Below are positions 61,601-64,000 of a stretch of 64,000 bases of DNA, piece after piece. Origin of the DNA: Sapria himalayana (taxonomy: Eukaryota; Streptophyta; Magnoliopsida; Malpighiales; Rafflesiaceae). Both the position numbers and the translations under genes were made by a program. Under the pieces are notes generated by a model. It did not search any database, was not told the origin of the DNA, and saw only the letters and a program-made list of their open reading frames with translations. The DNA is taken from assembly GCA_029783825.1 (NCBI GenBank), contig JAREIK010002991.1:937501-1001500 (forward strand), written 5' to 3'. Position 1 is the stretch's first letter; each line of letters begins with the position of its first letter.

Positions 61601-64000
61601 TATAATGCATATCCTAGCCATATCCGTATCCTAGTTTTTTAGAATTTGCCGTGTCCCCGTATCCTGCCGTGTCGTATCCACGTGTCCGAGTTCTTACTTC
61701 TTAGACCTCAATTCATATTTTTTTTTCTCAAAAATTGATATTCTAGATTTGCTTGTACTAGCCTGAAATAGTTTTTTTTAGTTTATGATTATATTTTTTA
61801 TATGTTTTTATTTGTTATAATTGTTATTATGATTATCTATTGACCTATTATATAAATGTATTTTATGATTGATCATTAATTTAAATTAATATTTTTTTAG
61901 TTTGAAATTATATAAATTTTAATTTTTAATTTATTTAATATTTATGCTGTCATATTGAAACTATTTGTGTAATAAGTTTGTATTTAAATTTCAAAATAAT
62001 AAAAATTTATTTGATACCCGTGACATGTCAACTTGTTTAGGATCAAGATCTTGCTGGGCAATGCTAACCAATTTAGAGTTGAGAGGTGTCAAAGCGGCCA
62101 TGCCGTGCCAGCTATCCGGCTAGGCACGTAATGGTTAGCCTGCATAGTGCAAGGCTATGCCGTACTGTGTCGGACCATCCTTCTCGGAAGACAATTGCGT
62201 GAAAATACAATGAGTGGTCTGACTACGTAACGTGCCAATTGTAATTGGGCCATGTAAGTAATATCTGGCTTATGTGGTTATATTTTTTTTTAAAAAACTC
62301 ATTTTGCCATGCAGTCGCTCGATGTGACTTGACCCATGACCGGTAGCCGGTCTTAAGTCCCTGGGCTGGTGGTCCGTGTCTCTCGGTGAGGCACCGCCCG
62401 TGTCGGACCCACACGGCACGGGCAGTGCCACCAGATGGTACCGTCAATGATCAGGCATGATTTTGGTCTCTTTCGTTTTGGGTCAGGCTCGGCTTAACTG
62501 TCCCGTGACTTGGGCCATGTTTGTGTCGCCTGACCTGGTTGACACAAGTAGTTGTGATAAATTTTGATTAATGATGATGGTGCAATTTTTATAAAATTTA
62601 TAGTCACAAAATTGTAACAAACTAAGTGATGTTTATATCTATTTGTTTATAGCTCATAAACAAACATTAGATCATCAATGCAAACATATTTCACACAGGT
62701 AGAGGACTAACACACACACACACCCACACACACACACACACACCCACACACAAACATAAGTAAATGTGATAAAATTTGATTAATGATGATGGTGCAATTT
62801 TTATAAAATTTCTAGTCACAAAATTGTAAAAGACTAAGTGATGTTTATATCTATTTGTTTTAACTCATAAACAAACATTAGATTGTCAATTCAAACATAT
62901 TTCACACAGGTAGAGTACTAATACACGCGCGCGCGCGCGTATATTTCTCCTTGGTAACTTTAATAGTGTATATTTACATAATTCTTTTGTGTAATTGGCC
63001 CGTCAAGGGCAAGGGCCACGTAAGAAGGGAGAGCCGAGATGGGGTGGGTACTTGGGAGGGCAATTTCGGGAAACTGGCTATCTGAGGAGTAATTAGTGCC
63101 TCGTGGGCTACTTGTTTGTTTGTATGGGGGTTCTCCTTCTCTTTGGGAATTTTTATGCCTAAATCTCGGCCGTGCCTCATTAACAACATCTTTAAAAGCA
63201 CTGGCTGTACTCTTAACCCTTCGCTTGTTTCTTCTTCCCTAGGATATTATCATATTACTCACTCAGAATATCTGTGTAAGGTATATGGGAACAATTACTG
63301 GCATATGTGATTTCGATCCTGTTCGCTGGCCAAACTCACATTGGCGCTCTGTCAAGGTTTCTTAATTCCTCCCTCTTTTTCTTCTACTTGTTGTTTTTTT
63401 GCCCCAAGAATCCTTCTCTCCTGCAAGTTCTGCTTCTTTTTTTTTTTTTTTTTCCTCTTTATTTCTTGCAATTCTAGGTTGGGTGGGATGAATCGACAGC
63501 AGCTGAGAGACAGCCAAGAGTATCTCTGTGGGAGATCGAGCCCTTGCCAACCTTCCCCATATATGCATCCCAGTTGCCTCTCAGACTGAAGCCACCATTT
63601 GTCTCTGGAATGCCTGCCTTCCATGGTAGCTGCCGGACTCTGTTCTTGAGCTGCATTTTTTCTTTTCTGCTACACCTTTTCTTTCAGGCTTCGAAAATGG
63701 TGATCTAACCTCTAGTTCTTCTCTCTCGTGGCTTCAAGGAGGATTTGGGGATCTGGGAGTTGCAGCGTTTGCCCATGGTTTTGGTGTTGCTCCTCTGACA
63801 CAGCCAAGATTTGATGCTTCTGTGCTACCCCTGCACTCCGATCATCTGTACCAAACAATGGCAGCCCCTGCCCTTCAGCAAATGCAGGCTCCTGAACAAT
63901 CAGAATTCTCATCTCCATCTCTGTCTTGCTTCCACCCTACTCACAGCATGGCCTTTTCGCCTGCTGCTTTGTTCCAAAGGCAGATATTGGAGCAGTCCGC
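33201..64000 (+). CDS. ARF: Auxin response factor, ARF6/ARF8 type (3' end outside window)
   Basis: ARFs are nuclear transcription factors that bind TGTCNN auxin elements and are held in check by Aux/IAA partners. Twelve exons join in frame to 490 residues: 33201-33243, 33333-33445, 41834-41932, 42027-42083, 42162-42320, 42447-42531, 43329-43419, 53154-53318, 53419-53541, 63281-63356, 63478-63625, 63688-64000+. Residues 1-125 hold the first dimerisation segment ([17 protein letters not shown]). The B3 DNA-binding domain is about 126-228, with [16 protein letters not shown] and [19 protein letters not shown]. The ARF ancillary domain is about 250-340. The middle region starts at about 388. The PB1 domain lies beyond the window. 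The MKLSS start, [15 protein letters not shown] and QPRFDAS point to the ARF6/8 clade of activators. Ser209 replaces the usual Gly in LVAGDSV. All splice sites are GT/AG. miR167 site, if present, lies outside. Confidence 0.95.
33333..33445 (+). CDS. ARF: ARF exon 2 (residues 15-52)
   Basis: It encodes the conserved [17 protein letters not shown] and [11 protein letters not shown]. Acceptor CTATTTTAG; donor GTTCGG, phase 0, opens the 8.4-kb intron 2. Confidence 0.97.
35833..36506. mobile_element. Non-autonomous hAT element (674 bp)
   Basis: Ends are TAGATATGTCAAATGAG and ATACTTGTCATCTCTA. The flanks AGTCCAAT / AGCTCAAT agree at 6 of 8 bases. It belongs to a subfamily also seen at 40280-41193 and 49770-50006 (shared 'ttggtggaccatgc'). 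Confidence 0.75.
37496..38534. mobile_element. hAT-family element, internally deleted (about 1.0 kb)
   Basis: Left end TAGAGGTATCATGTGGG and right end CCCACTTAACACCTCTA are inverted. The AT-rich middle resembles the 5' body of the large hAT copies. No target duplication is clear. Confidence 0.6.
39216..39645. mobile_element. Non-autonomous hAT element (430 bp)
   Basis: Ends are TAGAGGTGTCAAATGGG and CGGTTGACACCTATA (one change from the usual end). Duplication TTCATATT / TTCATAAT (7 of 8). Shares 'gggccgaaccctaaatt' with the element at 22594. Confidence 0.88.
40280..41193. mobile_element. Older hAT-family element, interrupted by a younger one
   Basis: Sequence around 40290-40304 continues at 40845 after the nested element, and the right end ACACTTGACACCTCTA is at 41178-41193. 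The left end was not found. Confidence 0.65.
40305..40844. mobile_element. Nested non-autonomous hAT element (540 bp)
   Basis: Ends are TAGAGGTGTCAAACAGG and CCGTTTGACATTTCTA. Duplication TTCTGGGC / TTTTGGGC (7 of 8). The uninterrupted target is visible in a related sequence at about 45532-45556 (gcatgattttgggtagactc). Confidence 0.88.
41484..41545. repeat. 9-bp tandem repeat (AAATAAATA)n
   Basis: About seven copies of a 9-bp unit in ARF intron 2. Confidence 0.9.
41834..41932 (+). CDS. ARF: ARF exon 3 (residues 53-85)
   Basis: It encodes [20 protein letters not shown] and then [13 protein letters not shown], phase 0 at both ends. Confidence 0.97.
42027..42083 (+). CDS. ARF: ARF exon 4 (residues 86-104)
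   Basis: It encodes [19 protein letters not shown], near-invariant in ARFs. Acceptor CTATAG. Confidence 0.96.
42162..42320 (+). CDS. ARF: ARF exon 5 (residues 105-157), B3 start
   Basis: It encodes [19 protein letters not shown] and [13 protein letters not shown]. His140 matches the DNA-contacting His of ARF B3 domains. Acceptor TTCTGCAG; donor GTTGGT. Confidence 0.97.
42447..42531 (+). CDS. ARF: ARF exon 6 (residues 158-186)
   Basis: It encodes [20 protein letters not shown] then IFR, ending in phase 1 inside Gly186. Confidence 0.96.
42672..43038. mobile_element. Small TIR element, CATAG family, copy 2
   Basis: This reverse-orientation relative of 9395-9734 has flanks GTTGAACC / GCTGAACC (7 of 8). 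It lies in ARF intron 6 between exons 6 and 7. Confidence 0.82.
43329..43419 (+). CDS. ARF: ARF exon 7 (residues 186-216)
   Basis: It encodes [20 protein letters not shown] then [10 protein letters not shown], the end of B3. Ser209 (AGT) stands where ARFs almost always have Gly (GGT). Ends in phase 2. Confidence 0.96.
44654..44835. repeat. 39-bp tandem repeat array, copy 1
   Basis: Four to five diverged units of the type 'gttgcaatat...actaaactca', each ending near 'taaattca'. Related to the array at 51023. Confidence 0.65.
45351..45481. repeat. 27-bp tandem repeat, about 4.9 copies
   Basis: The unit is TCGACACCATGTCGTGCAAG plus GCACGAC. The units are well conserved, at the edge of hAT-family sequence. 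Confidence 0.92.
45614..49227 (+). mobile_element. hAT copy 3, near full length (3.6 kb)
   Basis: Ends TAGATGTGTCAAACGGG and ATTTGACACCTCTA are inverted, with GC-rich subterminal regions on both sides (to 45790 and from 48965) and a transposase pseudogene between. The immediate flanks (TAGACACC / TGTTAGCA) do not match, so the insertion is old or rearranged. It shows that the short GC-rich elements share termini with a transposase-bearing hAT. Confidence 0.85.
46600..48480 (+). pseudogene. hAT transposase pseudogene, copy 3
   Basis: This is the best-preserved copy. A BED-finger trace ([11 protein letters not shown], with a slip) lies at about 46627-46660. The RNase-H-like domain includes [12 protein letters not shown] and [16 protein letters not shown] in 47115-47390. 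The frame 47613-48029 includes [20 protein letters not shown] and [20 protein letters not shown]-terminal dimerisation remnants (PPVSSIT) lie at about 48060-48300. Frames shift and stops intervene, so it is not functional. Confidence 0.85.
50240..50760 (-). pseudogene. Ty1-copia integrase relic
   Basis: On the minus strand, 50700-50590 gives [20 protein letters not shown], like the catalytic core of copia integrase. About 50400-50260 gives [20 protein letters not shown] then [14 protein letters not shown], like the FWAEAV...YEAWYGKKPSV region. Stops interrupt it. No LTRs or reverse transcriptase were found. Confidence 0.72.
51023..51210. repeat. 39-bp tandem repeat array, copy 2
   Basis: About 4.8 units, each ending 'taaactca' or 'taactca', with 'atcatgttt' in the middle. 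Same family and orientation as the array at 44654. Confidence 0.85.
51317..51844. mobile_element. Non-autonomous hAT element (528 bp)
   Basis: Ends are TAGAGGTGTCAACCGGG and CCGTTTGACACCTCTA. Duplication GATGGTCA / GATGTTCA (7 of 8). Its interior matches the 6315 and 21285 copies closely in reading words. Confidence 0.92.
53154..53318 (+). CDS. ARF: ARF exon 8 (residues 217-270)
   Basis: It encodes [37 protein letters not shown] and [12 protein letters not shown], the end of B3 and start of the ancillary domain. Acceptor TCTTTCAG restores the split Trp216. Confidence 0.97.
53419..53541 (+). CDS. ARF: ARF exon 9 (residues 271-311)
   Basis: It encodes [20 protein letters not shown] and [17 protein letters not shown], ancillary (Auxin_resp) domain. 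Phase 2 at both ends. Confidence 0.97.
55711..58140. repeat. Dispersed direct repeat pair (about 350-400 bp)
   Basis: Two copies (55711-56060 and 57735-58140) share 'tgattcacgattcgattcgtg'-like starts, 'gaatcgtgaattgattcatac' and 'aaaataccaaaaaagt'. Ends resemble small MITEs but were not fixed. Confidence 0.6.
61001..61705. mobile_element. hAT-like element with 'gtgtccgacac' ends
   Basis: The left part (AAGGAAGCACGGACATGG ... CACGGACACGGCAC) and right part (GCCGTGTCGTATCCACGTGT ... TTCTTACTTCTTAGA) are loosely inverted. Flanks CCTCAATC / CCTCAATT match at 7 of 8 bases. The interior holds a minisatellite and AT-rich DNA. It is a different family from the TAGAGGTGTC elements. Confidence 0.62.
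61224..61418. repeat. GC-rich 28-bp minisatellite, seven units
   Basis: Units of 26-29 bp begin 'gatttgagggg' or 'gtttgagggg' and end 'gcgggc(a/g)'. Strong G/C strand bias (G-rich on plus). Nested in the element at 61001-61705. Confidence 0.9.
62090..62550. mobile_element. hAT-family element or fragment
   Basis: Left GAGAGGTGTCAAAGCGG and right CCTGGTTGACACAAGTA enclose GC-rich sequence of the usual type. No clear duplication. Confidence 0.6.
62553..62940. repeat. Tandem duplication, 212-bp offset
   Basis: 62553-62710 and 62765-62920 are near-identical ('tgattaatgatgatggtgca', 'ttcacacaggtagag'). They are followed by different microsatellites, (AC)n with CCC interruptions in the first and (CG)n in the second. 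Confidence 0.92.
63281..63356 (+). CDS. ARF: ARF exon 10 (residues 312-337)
   Basis: It encodes [16 protein letters not shown] then PNSHWRSVK, the end of the ancillary domain. Acceptor TGTGTAAG is weak in pyrimidines, but the phase and homology fix it. Confidence 0.95.
63478..63625 (+). CDS. ARF: ARF exon 11 (residues 338-386)
   Basis: It encodes [20 protein letters not shown] and [18 protein letters not shown], then [11 protein letters not shown]. Acceptor ATTCTAG after a long T tract; ends in phase 1. Confidence 0.96.
63688..64000 (+). CDS. ARF: ARF exon 12, middle region (cut by window end)
   Basis: It opens [19 protein letters not shown] and includes [14 protein letters not shown] and [13 protein letters not shown], as in the activator middle region of ARF6/8. 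Still open at the window edge. Confidence 0.95.

Larger units (their letters stand above)
53542..63280 (+). other. ARF: ARF intron 9 (9.7 kb), repeat-filled
   Basis: AT-rich throughout. It holds repeat pairs at 55711-56060/57735-58140 and 58488-58640/58788-58935, a copy of the left-edge repeat at 56150-56360, (AC)n, (AT)n and (GT)n runs (56680-57062, 58840-58862), an hAT-like element with a minisatellite, and a tandem duplication near the 3' end. Stretches such as 57490-57650 and 59220-59720 have short open frames I cannot identify. Confidence 0.9.

Overview
The window is plant nuclear DNA. It is AT-rich, with spliceosomal introns carrying canonical GT/AG borders, plant-type hAT, CACTA and Ty1-copia relics, long microsatellites, and two recognisable plant genes. 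Large introns filled with transposons suit a repeat-rich angiosperm, perhaps a monocot such as an orchid or palm. That last step is a guess; nothing here fixes the species.

Two genes lie head to head and both run off the window. On the minus strand, a gene for a PH-domain protein starts at 10725 and has seven exons down to 1767 (210 residues), continuing beyond the left edge. On the plus strand, an AUXIN RESPONSE FACTOR of the ARF6/ARF8 type starts at 33201 and has twelve exons, the last still open at 64000 (490 residues so far). I placed the exons by homology and splice signals. All junctions keep frame, so both genes look intact.

The 22 kb between the start codons (10726-33200) and five large introns are transposon graveyards. 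The dominant family is hAT, with ends like TAGAGGTGTCAAA, 8-bp target duplications and very GC-rich interiors built from GGCACGGC-like words. It comprises three decayed transposase copies (about 2.4-4.9, 26.2-29.6 and 45.6-49.2 kb) and many 0.3-0.7 kb non-autonomous copies. Also present are a CACTA relic (about 13.8-16.1 kb, minus), two copies of an element with long terminal inverted repeats (20.4-21.9 and 31.7-32.8 kb) into which the hAT elements jumped, a second small family with CATAGTTTTAAAAAGCGC ends, a copia integrase relic, interleaved inverted repeats upstream of the PH gene, and several minisatellites.

ARF introns 2, 7 and 9 are 8.4, 9.7 and 9.7 kb, so 1.47 kb of coding sequence is spread over 30.8 kb. 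The ARF leader holds three short upstream ORFs, the last overlapping the main start codon. I saw no tRNA, rRNA, CRISPR array or bacterial-type system, and no plainly new biological system. The best leads are the uORF arrangement, the nested hAT insertions at a shared target motif, and the element sitting just upstream of ARF.
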